From: CADEFQ01 sp035342635
GTDB lineage: Bacteria > Pseudomonadota > Gammaproteobacteria > Steroidobacterales > Steroidobacteraceae
Direction of reading: 5' to 3'
Assembly: GCA_035342635.1 (NCBI GenBank)
Contig: DAOQXO010000001.1
Coordinates: forward strand, 1 to 64,000
Length of the DNA: 64,000 nucleotides
Shown: piece by piece, positions 25,995 through 34,456 of the stretch
How the letters are laid out: each line of letters opens with the position of its first letter
Position numbering within the stretch: position 1 is the first letter of the stretch
Made by a program: the position numbers and the translations under genes
Notes under the pieces: generated by a model
Seen by the model: only the letters and a program-made list of their open reading frames with translations
Database searches by the model: none
Told to the model about the DNA's origin: nothing

Positions 25995-27667
25995 CGGCCG
26001 GGCCGCGGCAGCTCGCTCGCGGTCACGAAGCGCGGCGCGATGTCGATCGGCACGGCACCCAGCCGATCCAGCACGCGCTGCACTTCGGGTCGGATCGTGA
26101 CTTCGCGCTCGAGCAGCGCCTTGGCGCCGGCGTAATCGCCGTTCGCCTGCAGCGTCATGATGTCGCGAGTGAGGCTGGTGACCGCCCGCTTCGTCCTCTG
26201 CAGGTCGAGGCCGAAGCGGCCGTCGGCAGCGACGCGGATCGCGCCGTGGTCGAGCAGGTGGTTGACCTGCAGCGCCATGCCCTTCGCATGCGACTCGTTC
26301 AGGCCGAAGCGCAGCGTGCGAAACGAGGAGGCAAGGAAGGTCAGGTACATGCTGCGTTCCTGGCGCTTGTCGATCACGCCTTTGTCCATCAGTTGCTGCA
26401 GCGCCCAGAGGCCCGAGATGTCGGCCTTGGCTTCTTCGAGCGTGCCGTTCAGCTCCTTCAGCTCCTGCCGCACCGTCGTCGCGCGACCCGCGACCGTGAT
26501 CGTCTGCGGCCCGAGCCCGTGCATCAGCTCGTGCATCAGGATGTGCGTGAAGAACGGCTCGAACGCGACGAGTTCTGCGTCTTGCGCATCGAGCGCGATC
26601 GCGGCGATGGGCTGCAGCACCTTGTCGAACTTGGCCTGCTGAAAATTGCGCAGCATCACGCGCTTCGATCCCTTTTCGGCGACCACTCGCTCATCGTTCG
26701 GCAGGTTGAAGGCGGCGGTCTGCACGCCATGGTTGCCGTCGCCGGCGGCGAAGACGACGTTCACCACCCGGATCGGCGCGAGCGCGCCAAGCTGGGCGCT
26801 GCGGAAGCGGGGATCGATCGGCAGCCGGTTCTCCAGCCACTGCAGTTCCTTGCCGAAGCGCTCGAGCTGCGCGCTCTGCGCTGCGTCGACCACCGTGATG
26901 AAGGCCTCGAAGGCAGCCTTGTAGTTGAACCACTCGTCCTCGTAGACCTCGTAGGGGCCGATGGTGGGTTCGATCGAGGCATCGAGCTCCATCCACGCGA
27001 CATCGCTCGCGTAGTAGTCGTTCGACAGGAACGCCGCGGCGCGTGTCTCGAGGAAGCGCCGCAGTGTCGGTTGCTTCGTCAGCGCCGCCGCCTCGCGCAG
27101 CAGGCGCGCAAGTTCACCGAGTTCACTCTGGTATTCGATCGAATAGGGCACGGCGGCCAGCTCGCCTCCGGGCATGCGGCGGATCGTCGTGAAGAATCCG
27201 GTGGCCGCGGTGCGTTCGGTTTGCGGCAGCGAGTCGATCCACGCGGCGATCTCCGCGCGCGTGGCGTCGGGCGGATAGTAGTTGCCCCCGTCGGGCTTGG
27301 GCCCCGCACCCGGGATGAACGGCCGGTTGTGATCGAGCTCCGACCATGGGCCCTTGTTCAGCACGAAATAGGCGAGCCGCGCGCGCCCGAGCGGCGTTTC
27401 GTCGCCGACGAGCGTCAAAAGCTGCGCCGTTGTTGCGGGCGAGCGCTGGCGAAGGAACAAGGCGTCGATCGCTCGCGCGGCTTCGACCAGGCAGGCGAGC
27501 GCGGCGCGCTCGTTTTCCGGCAGCGTCGCGAGATCGACAGTGATATCGACCGGCGCGAAGCGCGCGGCCATGGTTTCGAGCTGCACGGTGTCGGGTGTCG
27601 GATCAGCCGCCGCCGCGACGGTCGCGCATGCCCAGAGGGCTATGGTCACCGGAATGATGGGTTTCAT
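25991..27667 (-). CDS. Secreted zinc peptidase, M49 (dipeptidyl-peptidase III)-like
   Basis: This 558-residue protein begins with a clear signal peptide (MKPIIPVTIALWACATVAAA). The zinc site is HILMHELMHGLGP, an HExxH motif, followed about 30 residues later by LNGTLEEAKADISGLWAL, which would supply the third ligand Glu. This arrangement resembles the MutT/M49 'Zn-dependent hydrolase' group related to dipeptidyl-peptidase III, whose classical motif is HExxGH. It is probably periplasmic. Substrate is unknown. The gene stands alone, with a GC-rich hairpin in its upstream region. Confidence 0.85.
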   Translation of the reverse strand: MKPIIPVTIALWACATVAAAADPTPDTVQLETMAARFAPVDITVDLATLPENERAALACLVEAARAIDALFLRQRSPATTAQLLTLVGDETPLGRARLAYFVLNKGPWSELDHNRPFIPGAGPKPDGGNYYPPDATRAEIAAWIDSLPQTERTAATGFFTTIRRMPGGELAAVPYSIEYQSELGELARLLREAAALTKQPTLRRFLETRAAAFLSNDYYASDVAWMELDASIEPTIGPYEVYEDEWFNYKAAFEAFITVVDAAQSAQLERFGKELQWLENRLPIDPRFRSAQLGALAPIRVVNVVFAAGDGNHGVQTAAFNLPNDERVVAEKGSKRVMLRNFQQAKFDKVLQPIAAIALDAQDAELVAFEPFFTHILMHELMHGLGPQTITVAGRATTVRQELKELNGTLEEAKADISGLWALQQLMDKGVIDKRQERSMYLTFLASSFRTLRFGLNESHAKGMALQVNHLLDHGAIRVAADGRFGLDLQRTKRAVTSLTRDIMTLQANGDYAGAKALLEREVTIRPEVQRVLDRLGAVPIDIAPRFVTASELPRPGR

Positions 27668-27728
27668 TGCTCAATTGTAGAACCTCCCGCGGCCACCTGC
27701 GGCAACGCCCGCCTCCGTGAAGTGCGGG

Positions 27729-27754
27729 CCGCGCCCGGCGCCTGCCGGGCGCGG
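27729..27754. repeat. Perfect 11-bp inverted repeat (hairpin)
   Basis: CCGCGCCCGGC, a 4-base GCCT loop, and GCCGGGCGCGG form a perfect 11-bp GC stem about 60-90 bases upstream of the M49-like peptidase start. No U-tract follows on either strand, so it is not a standard intrinsic terminator. It could be an attenuator-like structure, a REP-type element or a protein site. Confidence 0.5.
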
Positions 27755-27854
27755 GTCCGCATGCCGCTTCGACGGTAGCGCAGCCACAAGGGGCCCGGCT
27801 CGCTGGGACGGCGGGTGCCATCGGCCGTTCGCCGGGCTTGCTCCTGGGCGGCCA

Positions 27855-28052
27855 CTACTTCGCCTCGCTGGCGCTCTGGTAGGGGCCGATCGGCAGATGG
27901 CGCGGCACGGTGCCGTGACGCCGGCTGTCGCTGCGGGCCTCCGTCCGCCACGGCGCAGACAGGTCCTGCGTACGGGCCATGGCGTCGAACCAGGTGCACC
28001 AGCCCCGCGATATCCCTGCGAGGAGCGGTGACGACCAGATGTTGATGTACAT
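27855..28052 (-). CDS. Hypothetical 65-residue protein
   Basis: ATG 28052 is preceded by AAGGAGAG at good spacing, the strongest ribosome-binding site in the 27668-28150 stretch. The predicted peptide is cationic in its second half and starts MYINIWSSPLLAGISRGWCTW. I recognise no family. A TGTCC/GGACA inverted repeat lies directly upstream. An overlapping frame (start 28095) also stays open but lacks a comparable start. The remainder of this 480-base stretch holds the hairpin at 27729-27754 and nothing else I can identify. Confidence 0.4.
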   Translation of the reverse strand: MYINIWSSPLLAGISRGWCTWFDAMARTQDLSAPWRTEARSDSRRHGTVPRHLPIGPYQSASEAK

Positions 28053-28063
28053 TGTTCTCTCCT

Positions 28064-28077
28064 TGTCCGAATGGACA
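28064..28077. promoter_or_regulatory. Inverted repeat TGTCC-N4-GGACA, possible operator
   Basis: A 5-bp inverted repeat with a 4-base spacer (GAAT on the plus strand) lies immediately upstream of the ribosome-binding site of the small ORF starting at 28052. Its size and symmetry resemble half of a TetR/MarR-type operator, but the protein that would bind is unknown. Confidence 0.35.
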
Positions 28078-28150
28078 GTTTGTGGAGAGGATCATGGCCG
28101 ACGGGTGGGCCCTTTGAGTTCCGAAATTCTCGCGCTCGCGTAAGTTGCGC

Positions 28151-31100
28151 TTAAGGCTGGCCGGCGCCCCTCGCCTGCAACAGGCTGAAGTACAGGATCG
28201 GAATCACCGCGAGCGTGAGCACGGTCGAGACGAGGATGCCGAAGATAAGCGACACCGCGAGGCCGTTGAAGATCGGATCGTCGAGGATGAACACCGCGCC
28301 GATCATCGCCGCGAGCGCGGTCAGCACGATCGGGCGGGCGCGGACGGCACCGGCGCGGATCACGGCCTCGGCCGGTGCGCGGCCCTCGGCCAGCTCCTGG
28401 TTGATGAAGTCGACCAGCAGGATCGAGTTGCGCACGATGATGCCGGCGAGCGCGATCATGCCGATCATCGAGGTGGCCGTGAACTGCGCGCCGAGCAGTG
28501 CGTGACCCGGCATCACGCCGATGATCGTCAGCGGGATCGGCGCCATGATCACGAGCGGCACGAGGTAGGAAGCGAAGTGCGCGACGACCAGCAGGTAGAT
28601 CAGCAGCAGGCCCACCGAGTAGGCGAGCCCCATGTCGCGGAAAGTTTCATAAGTGATCTGCCACTCGCCGTCCCACTTCACGGCGGCGGCGAGCGTATCG
28701 GCGGGCTGGCGAATGAAGTATTGCGCCACTTCCTCGCCGGCGTCGCCGGCGCGCAGCTGGCCGACGAGGTCGAACATGCCGTAGAGCGGACTGTCGAGCC
28801 GCCCGGCCATGTCGCCGGTGACATGAACGACCGGCAGCAGGTCCTTGTGGTGGATCGCGCCATCCCACTGCGCCTCGCGCACGGTGACGATCTCCGATAG
28901 CGGCACCATCGTGCCCCCGGCCGCGGGCACCTCGAGCGCGAGCAGGTCGTCGAGCGTTGCACGCCCGGCGACCGGCAGTTCGAGGCGCACCGGGATCGGA
29001 TAGCGCTCCTGTCCGGCGCGCACATAGGTCGCGTCATAGCCGTCGAGTGCGACCTGCAGCGTGCGCACCGCCGCCTCCTGGCTCACGCCGAGCAGGGCCG
29101 CGCGCGAGCGGTCGATCGCGATGACCTCGCGCCGCGCCGGTGCCTCGACCGTGTCGTCGACATCGACGATATCCGTCGTCGCCTCGAACAGGCCGCGCAG
29201 CCGCTGCGCAAGGGCGCGCCGTGCCTCGGGCGTCGGGCCGTACACCTCGGCGACGATGGGCGCGAGTACCGGCGGACCGGGCGGGACTTCGACGACCTGC
29301 ACGCTCGCCGCGCCGTGGCGGCGGCCGATCGCAGCGAGCGCCGGCCGCACGGCGAGCGCGATCTCGTGGCTGTGGCGCTTGCGTTCGTGCTGGTCAGCGA
29401 GGTTGACCTGGATGTCGCCGTAGTGGGGCGCATTGCGCAGGTCGTACTGGCGCACGAGTCCGTTGAAGTTGATCGGTGCCGAGGTGCCGGCGTAGATCTG
29501 GTAGTGCGTGACCTCCGGCGTCTTGACGAGTTCCGCGGCGAGCTCGTCGAGCAGCATCGTGGTGCGTTCGAGTGCGGTGCCCTCGGGCATGTTCACGACG
29601 ACCTGGAACTCCGACTTGTTGTCGAAGGGCAGCATCTTCATCACGACGAGCGTGAACGCCGCGAGCGATACCGCGAGCAGGATCGCCGCCGCAGTCGCAC
29701 CGTAGAGGCGGTGGCGCCGACGACGGGCGTCGGCGCCGTGGAGGAAGGGGCCCAGCAGGCGTTCGAAAAAGCGCTGCAGTCGCGCGTCGATGGCGAGCGA
29801 CGCGCGCGTATCGCCACCGTCCTGCGCCCGGATCCGCTGCAGCAGCCGTCGTGACAGCCACGGGGTGAAGACGAGCGCGACCGCAAGCGAGATCACCATG
29901 CCCATGCTCGCGTTGATCGGGATCGGGCTCATGTAGGGGCCCATCAGGCCACTGACGAAGGCCATCGGCAGCAGCGCGGCGATCACCGTGAAGGTCGCGA
30001 GGATCGTCGGCCCGCCGACTTCGTCGACCGCATGCGCGATCAGCGCGGGCAGGTCACGGCCGCCCTCGCCGGGAGGCGCGTGCTGCAGGTGACGATGGAT
30101 GTTCTCCACCACCACGATCGCATCGTCGACCAGGATGCCGATCGAGAAGATCAGCGCGAACAGCGAGACGCGGTTCAGCGTGAAGCCCCAAGCCCAGGAA
30201 GCGAACAGGGTCGCGGCGAGCGTGACGACCACGGCGCTGCCGACGACGAAGGCTTCGCGCCGGCCGACGGCGAGGATGACCAGCACGATCACCGCGACGG
30301 TCGCGAACAGCAGCTTCTGTATCAGCTTGACCGCCTTGTCATTCGCGGTCTCGCCGTAGTTGCGGGTGATCGTCGTCTCGACGCCCGTCGGCAGGTACAC
30401 ACCGCGCAGTGCATCGACCCGCTCGATCAGCTGGTCGGCGACGTCGATCGCATTGCTGCCGGGCTGCTTGGTGACCGCGATCGTCACGGCCGGGGCCTTG
30501 ACCGGCGCGCCGGCGCCGCCGAACCAGACCGCCGAGCGCGGCTGTGCGGGCCCGCGCGTCACCGTCGCGACATCCTGCAGATAGACCGGGTGGCCCGCGT
30601 GCATTCCGACGACCAGGTTCGCGACATCGTCGCGATTGGCGAGGAACTCTCCGGCCTGCACCGGAATCGCACGGTTGCCTGCGACGAGCTTGCCCGCGTG
30701 CGCGACGATGTTGGCCGCCTCCAGCGAGCGCATCAGCGCATCGACGCCGAGGCCGTGGCCGGCGAGCCGCTGGGCGTCGAGGCGCACGAGCACCGCGTCG
30801 TCGGGCCCGCCGATCGTGTAGACGTCGCGCGTGCCCGGCACGCGCTGCAGCTCGGCTTCGATCGAGTGCGCGATGTGGCGCAGGTCGTAGCCCGCGCGGT
30901 CCTCGTCGGCGGTCCACAGCGCGAGCGTCAGGATCGGCACATCGTCGATGCCCTTCGGGCGGATCAGTGGCTCCTGCACGCCGAGCCCGGCGGGGCGCCA
31001 GTCGCGGTTGGAATAGACCGCGTTGTAGAGGCGCACGACCGCTTCGTTCCGAGTCTCACCGACTTCGAACTGCACGGTCAGCACCGCCATGCCCGGCTGC

Positions 31101-31381
31101 GAGACCGAATAGAGATGGTCGACGCCGTCGATTTCGCCGAGTATCTGCTCCATCGGCGAACTGACGAGCTGTTCGACCTGCGCGGCGCTCGCGCCGGGGA
31201 ACGGCACGATCACGTTCGCCATCGTCACGTCGATCTGCGGCTCCTCCTCGCGCGGGGTGACCAGCACCGCGAACACGCCTGCAAGCAGCGCGGTCAGCGC
31301 GAGCAGCGGAGTAAGCTGGCTGTCGAGAAAGGCGCGCGCAAGACGCCCGCTCACGCCGAGGCGGCGCGGGCCGGCGTTCAT
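28151..31381 (-). CDS. RND efflux pump permease (AcrB/HAE1-like)
   Basis: This 1076-residue inner-membrane transporter belongs to the resistance-nodulation-division superfamily, a proton-driven exporter. Twelve helices flank two large periplasmic loops. The proton-relay pair is present in TM4 (SIGILVDDAIVVVENIHRH), and the N-terminal GASAAQVEQLVSSPMEQIL and terminal VLTLAVIPILYF blocks are typical. It overlaps the adaptor gene by 4 bases. No outer-membrane TolC-like partner is adjacent. Substrate class is unclear: the sequence style is hydrophobic-compound (HAE) rather than heavy-metal (CusA) type. Confidence 0.94.
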   Translation of the reverse strand: MNAGPRRLGVSGRLARAFLDSQLTPLLALTALLAGVFAVLVTPREEEPQIDVTMANVIVPFPGASAAQVEQLVSSPMEQILGEIDGVDHLYSVSQPGMAVLTVQFEVGETRNEAVVRLYNAVYSNRDWRPAGLGVQEPLIRPKGIDDVPILTLALWTADEDRAGYDLRHIAHSIEAELQRVPGTRDVYTIGGPDDAVLVRLDAQRLAGHGLGVDALMRSLEAANIVAHAGKLVAGNRAIPVQAGEFLANRDDVANLVVGMHAGHPVYLQDVATVTRGPAQPRSAVWFGGAGAPVKAPAVTIAVTKQPGSNAIDVADQLIERVDALRGVYLPTGVETTITRNYGETANDKAVKLIQKLLFATVAVIVLVILAVGRREAFVVGSAVVVTLAATLFASWAWGFTLNRVSLFALIFSIGILVDDAIVVVENIHRHLQHAPPGEGGRDLPALIAHAVDEVGGPTILATFTVIAALLPMAFVSGLMGPYMSPIPINASMGMVISLAVALVFTPWLSRRLLQRIRAQDGGDTRASLAIDARLQRFFERLLGPFLHGADARRRRHRLYGATAAAILLAVSLAAFTLVVMKMLPFDNKSEFQVVVNMPEGTALERTTMLLDELAAELVKTPEVTHYQIYAGTSAPINFNGLVRQYDLRNAPHYGDIQVNLADQHERKRHSHEIALAVRPALAAIGRRHGAASVQVVEVPPGPPVLAPIVAEVYGPTPEARRALAQRLRGLFEATTDIVDVDDTVEAPARREVIAIDRSRAALLGVSQEAAVRTLQVALDGYDATYVRAGQERYPIPVRLELPVAGRATLDDLLALEVPAAGGTMVPLSEIVTVREAQWDGAIHHKDLLPVVHVTGDMAGRLDSPLYGMFDLVGQLRAGDAGEEVAQYFIRQPADTLAAAVKWDGEWQITYETFRDMGLAYSVGLLLIYLLVVAHFASYLVPLVIMAPIPLTIIGVMPGHALLGAQFTATSMIGMIALAGIIVRNSILLVDFINQELAEGRAPAEAVIRAGAVRARPIVLTALAAMIGAVFILDDPIFNGLAVSLIFGILVSTVLTLAVIPILYFSLLQARGAGQP

Positions 31382-32424
31382 GGCGCGCGGCCGGCCGATT
31401 CGCGCAGCACGCGCGCAGCGGCGTGCGGGTCGATGGCGATGCGTTCGCCGTCGACGAGCCCGGCGAGGATCTCGAGCCGCTCACCGCTGCGGCGGCCGAC
31501 GCGCACCTGTCGCAAACTCGGGCGATCGCCCTCGCCGAGCACGTATACGGCGGTCACTTCACTGCGCTCGACCAGCGCACTGGCCGGAATCGTCAGCCGC
31601 TGCGCCTCGCCGACGATGAAGCCGACCTTGACGAGCATCCCGGGGTAGAGATCGGCGGCGTTCTCGGGCAGCTCGACGCGCGCGCGAAAGGTGTTCGCGG
31701 CGGAGCTCGCCTGCGGAAAGATCGTGAGACCGGTGGCCTCGATGCGCTGGCCGTCGACGTAAACGGCGGCCTTGCGGATGCCGCGCACCTGCTCGACGAC
31801 GCTTTGCGGCAGGTCGACCGTGACGCGCAGGAACTGCAGCGACAGGCCGCTCATCAACGGCGTGCCGGGCCGCACGGCCTCGCCGACTTCGACCAGGCGT
31901 TGAGTAACGACGCCTGCGTACGGCGCGCGAACCTCGGTGTAGCTGATGCCCTCGCGCGCCGCATCGAGACCTGCGCGGGCCGCAGCGAGCCGGGCTACCG
32001 CGGCGTCACGCGCGGCAAGGGCCGCCTCGAGCTGGGCCTTCGATGCCGCGTCTTCCTTGTACAGGTTGCTGGTGCGCGTGTAGTGCGCCTGCGATTCGGC
32101 CTCGAGGGCAATCGCCTCGCGCAATGCCGCCTGCGCCTGCGCGAGGCCGGCACGCTGCTCGGTCGCGCGCAGGCGCAGTATGACCGCGCCCGCCGGCACG
32201 AAGTCATTGACGTCGTAGAGGATCTCGGCGATGCGCCCCGAGGTCTGCGCCGACACGGTGGCCTGGTTCACTGCCTCGATCCTGCCGTCGAGCATGCGCT
32301 CGAGGGGCGCCATGGTCGTCTCGACGGTCAGCGCGGCGAGTGCCTCGGCGGCCGGCGTCACCGCGAACGGTGCGCAGAGCGATGCGCAGACGAGCGCGGT
32401 GAGCGCGAGTTGTCGCCTTGCCAC
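31378..32424 (-). CDS. RND efflux periplasmic adaptor subunit
   Basis: This is a 348-residue membrane-fusion protein that links the RND pump to an outer-membrane channel. A signal peptide (residues 1-25) is followed by a lipoyl-like half motif (GRIEAVNQATVSAQTSGRI). An alpha-hairpin rich in Ala/Glu/Arg (about residues 85-150), the second lipoyl half (VRAPYAGVVTQRLVEVGEAV) and beta-barrel domains come next. It lacks an obvious lipobox. It is the middle gene of the DUF2892-adaptor-pump operon, 12 bases after the first gene. Confidence 0.93.
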   Translation of the reverse strand: MARRQLALTALVCASLCAPFAVTPAAEALAALTVETTMAPLERMLDGRIEAVNQATVSAQTSGRIAEILYDVNDFVPAGAVILRLRATEQRAGLAQAQAALREAIALEAESQAHYTRTSNLYKEDAASKAQLEAALAARDAAVARLAAARAGLDAAREGISYTEVRAPYAGVVTQRLVEVGEAVRPGTPLMSGLSLQFLRVTVDLPQSVVEQVRGIRKAAVYVDGQRIEATGLTIFPQASSAANTFRARVELPENAADLYPGMLVKVGFIVGEAQRLTIPASALVERSEVTAVYVLGEGDRPSLRQVRVGRRSGERLEILAGLVDGERIAIDPHAAARVLRESAGRAP

Positions 32425-32436
32425 GATGCGTCGCCT

Positions 32437-32637
32437 TCAGAACGCCGCGCCGGACTTGACCCCGAGCCGCTTCAGCACCATTGCGAGCGGGCAGAAGCCC
32501 GTGAAGGATGCCTGGAACAGGTTGGCACCGACGAATGCGCTGAGCCACAGCCAGTTCGGGTGCACATAGACACCGAGCGCGAGACCGGCGAGCACCATCA
32601 GGCCCGCGAACCTCATCACCATGCGATCGATACTCAT
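32437..32637 (-). CDS. DUF2892 (YgaP-type membrane) small protein
   Basis: This is a 66-residue, two-helix membrane protein. It begins MSIDRMVMRFAGLMVLAGLA and contains NWLWLSAFVGANLFQASFTGFCPLAMVLKRLGV, whose GFCPL is the family hallmark. The DUF2892 domain is the membrane part of rhodanese proteins such as YgaP and is often controlled by ArsR-type sulfur sensors. It is the first gene of the RND operon and is divergent from an ArsR-family regulator. This suggests the operon responds to reactive sulfur or a thiol-reactive compound. Confidence 0.85.
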   Translation of the reverse strand: MSIDRMVMRFAGLMVLAGLALGVYVHPNWLWLSAFVGANLFQASFTGFCPLAMVLKRLGVKSGAAF

Positions 32638-32680
32638 AGCTCGCTCCTCCCGGGCCCGGAAGAGGCCCGCTCCAAGCCAG

Positions 32681-32721
32681 TATATTAGTATTCGCTAATT
32701 TAGCAATACATGATATAGAAT
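32681..32721. promoter_or_regulatory. Divergent promoter with palindromic ArsR-type operators
   Basis: This AT-rich patch contains ATTAG-N6-CTAAT (32684-32698) and the overlapping perfect palindrome GCTAA-T-TTAGC (32694-32704). For the leftward RND operon, TTGCTA and TATACT are separated by 16 bases, and both palindromes lie between or over them, so repressor binding would block RNA polymerase. Rightward, TTCGCT and TATAGA are 17 bases apart, placing the transcript start almost at the ATG of the regulator, which would make that message nearly leaderless. Confidence 0.7.
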
Positions 32722-32727
32722 GCGCGA

Positions 32728-33069
32728 ATGGCAGCTCATGATACCTCCCCGAAGCGGCGCGCCGGCTCGAAGATGGCGGCAGACGACATGCGTGCCCATG
32801 CCGGCGACGCGGCGGCCCTCCTGCGTCCGCTCGCGAACGAACAGCGGCTCGCGATCCTCTGCTGTCTGCTGGGCGGCGCGCAGTCGGTCAGCCAGATCAA
32901 TGCAAAGGTGGCTTTGAGCCAGTCGGCGCTGTCGCAGCACCTCGCCGTGCTGCGCGAGGCCGGCATCGTCGAGACGAGCCGCGAGGCGCAGGCCGTGTAC
33001 TACTCGCTCGCGCCCGGTCCGGCGCGTCGGGTGCTCGCGGTGATGCACGACATCTTCTGCGCCCGGTGA
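32728..33069 (+). CDS. ArsR-family transcriptional regulator (BigR/SqrR-like)
   Basis: This 113-residue winged-helix repressor has the core LANEQRLAILCCLLGG, the recognition helix SQSALSQHLAVLREAGIV and the wing TSREAQAVYYSLA. Cysteines occur at positions 45, 46 and 111. Their placement near helix 2 and the C-terminus resembles persulfide-sensing BigR/SqrR proteins, in which two such cysteines form a tetrasulfide. It is divergent from DUF2892 and the RND genes and probably represses both directions through the palindromes between them. An internal ATG at 32773 is a possible alternative start. Confidence 0.9.
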   Translation: MAAHDTSPKRRAGSKMAADDMRAHAGDAAALLRPLANEQRLAILCCLLGGAQSVSQINAKVALSQSALSQHLAVLREAGIVETSREAQAVYYSLAPGPARRVLAVMHDIFCAR

Positions 33070-33136
33070 CCGGGGTGAGGCGCCCTGCGGCCGGCAGCGG
33101 ATCGGCATAATGGATCCAGCCAGTCCGGAGGACGAC

Positions 33137-33544
33137 ATGCTGCAGCAAGCCATTCGCCAGATCGCCACCACGCCCGATCCCTACGCTCCGTTCAGGATTT
33201 CGCAGGCCATCGAAGCCGGGGGCTTCGTCTTCGTGTCCGGCCAGGCCGCGATGGATCTGCAGGGTAACCTCGTCGGCGGCAACGACTTCGGCGCGCAGGC
33301 CGAACAGGCGTTCAAGATGCTGGGGACAGTGCTCGAGGCGGCGGGTTCGAGCCTCGCGCGCGTGGTCAAGGTCACGATCTACCTGACCGACATGGCGAAT
33401 TTCCCGGCGATCGTCCAGCTGCGCGAGAAATATTTCACGCGGCCGTATCCCGCCGACACGATCGTGCAGGTCCAGCGCCTCGCGCTCCCGGAACTGCAGA
33501 TCGAGATCGATGCGGTGGCGCTCGCGGGCAGCGCGAAGGGCTAG
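33137..33544 (+). CDS. RidA family protein
   Basis: This 135-residue member of the YjgF/YER057c/UK114 family typically acts as an enamine/imine deaminase trimer. Family features are FVSGQAAMD, the AEQAFKMLGTVLEAAGSSLARVVKVTIYLTDM block, and the C-terminal RLALPELQIEIDAVAL. The catalytic Arg of true RidA (in the RxxVQVxxLP region) is not obvious, since this protein has DTIVQVQRLALPE, so activity may differ. I prefer ATG 33137, which follows GGAGGA, over ATG 33110. Its stop overlaps the convergent neighbour's stop within CTAG. Confidence 0.9.
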   Translation: MLQQAIRQIATTPDPYAPFRISQAIEAGGFVFVSGQAAMDLQGNLVGGNDFGAQAEQAFKMLGTVLEAAGSSLARVVKVTIYLTDMANFPAIVQLREKYFTRPYPADTIVQVQRLALPELQIEIDAVALAGSAKG

Positions 33545-34323
33545 TTGCCGCGTGGCAGGTGTCCCGCCTCGATGACGCTGCGTGCGGCGTGCTCGTAGGC
33601 CGCCCAGGCCGCCTTCGCGAATGCGGCCCCGACGCTGACCCTCCGCACGCCCGCCTCGGCGAGTTCGGCCACGCTCATCGATGCATCCATCAACAGCACG
33701 TTGACCGGAGTCGGGGCCACGGCCGCCACCAGTGACCTGATGTCGGTGATGGAGCGGATCCCGGGCGCGAACACGCAGTCGGCGCCCGCGGCGGCGTAGG
33801 CGATCAATCGCTCGACGGTCGTGTCGATGGTGGTATTGCCGAGCAACAGCCCCTCGCTGCGGCCGACCAGCAGCACGTTCTCGCCGCTGCGGTCGATCGC
33901 CTGGCGCGCCGCGCGGATGCGCTCGGTTGCAGGTCCGATAGGATAGAGATCGATGCCGCGACGATCCTCGATGGACAGTCCCGCGACGCCGGTGGCGACT
34001 GCGAGGCGCACGTTCTCGGCCACGCCCTCGGGTTGTTCGGCGAATCCGTCCTCGAAATCGGCGTTGACCGGCAGCATGGTCGAGTGGCAGAGCGCGGTGA
34101 GATGCGCGAGCACTTCGTCGCGCGAGGCTTCGTTGTCGTTGCGGCCGAGCGACCAGGCGAAGCCGGCGCTCGTCGAGGCGATCGCCTTGTAGCCGAGCTT
34201 CTCCGCCCGGCGCACGCCGCCGATGTCCCAAGGGTTCGCGAGCACGAAGCAGCCACGCGCGTGCAGTGCGCGAAACGTTTCGCGGGCCGCGGCGATCCTG
34301 TGGGCGGCGGTGGTGGTGCTCAT
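33541..34323 (-). CDS. Isocitrate lyase/phosphoenolpyruvate mutase family protein
   Basis: This 260-residue TIM-barrel enzyme belongs to the PEP mutase/2-methylisocitrate lyase superfamily. Visible are CFVLANPWDIGGVRRAEKLG, the GYKAIASTSAGFAWSLG strand, NADFEDGFA (a metal-binding Asp/Glu cluster), GLSIEDRRG and VGRSEGLL. The usual KxCG catalytic loop of lyases is not seen; NDNEASRDE occupies its place, as in uncharacterised family members. It is convergent with ridA, sharing a CTAG stop. Function beyond family is unknown. Confidence 0.87.
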   Translation of the reverse strand: MSTTTAAHRIAAARETFRALHARGCFVLANPWDIGGVRRAEKLGYKAIASTSAGFAWSLGRNDNEASRDEVLAHLTALCHSTMLPVNADFEDGFAEQPEGVAENVRLAVATGVAGLSIEDRRGIDLYPIGPATERIRAARQAIDRSGENVLLVGRSEGLLLGNTTIDTTVERLIAYAAAGADCVFAPGIRSITDIRSLVAAVAPTPVNVLLMDASMSVAELAEAGVRRVSVGAAFAKAAWAAYEHAARSVIEAGHLPRGN

Positions 34324-34456
34324 GGCGATGCTCCTCGGGCCGCAGGCTCACGCGGCATCCTGGAAGGTTACGCCCAACGCGTGTCGATCGTCCGTCGGCC
34401 TGCGACCGGTCGTGCGGGCGCTCGGCCGGGATGACCGCGCCCGCCCCGGTTCGGCC

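Noticed and set aside
27729..27754. Hairpin as an intrinsic terminator
   Set aside because: No run of T follows the stem on either strand, and it lies upstream of, not after, the nearest minus-strand gene.
33110..33136. ATG 33110 as the ridA start
   Set aside because: The GGAGGA site lies between this ATG and ATG 33137, at proper spacing for the latter, and RidA proteins rarely have the extra nine residues.
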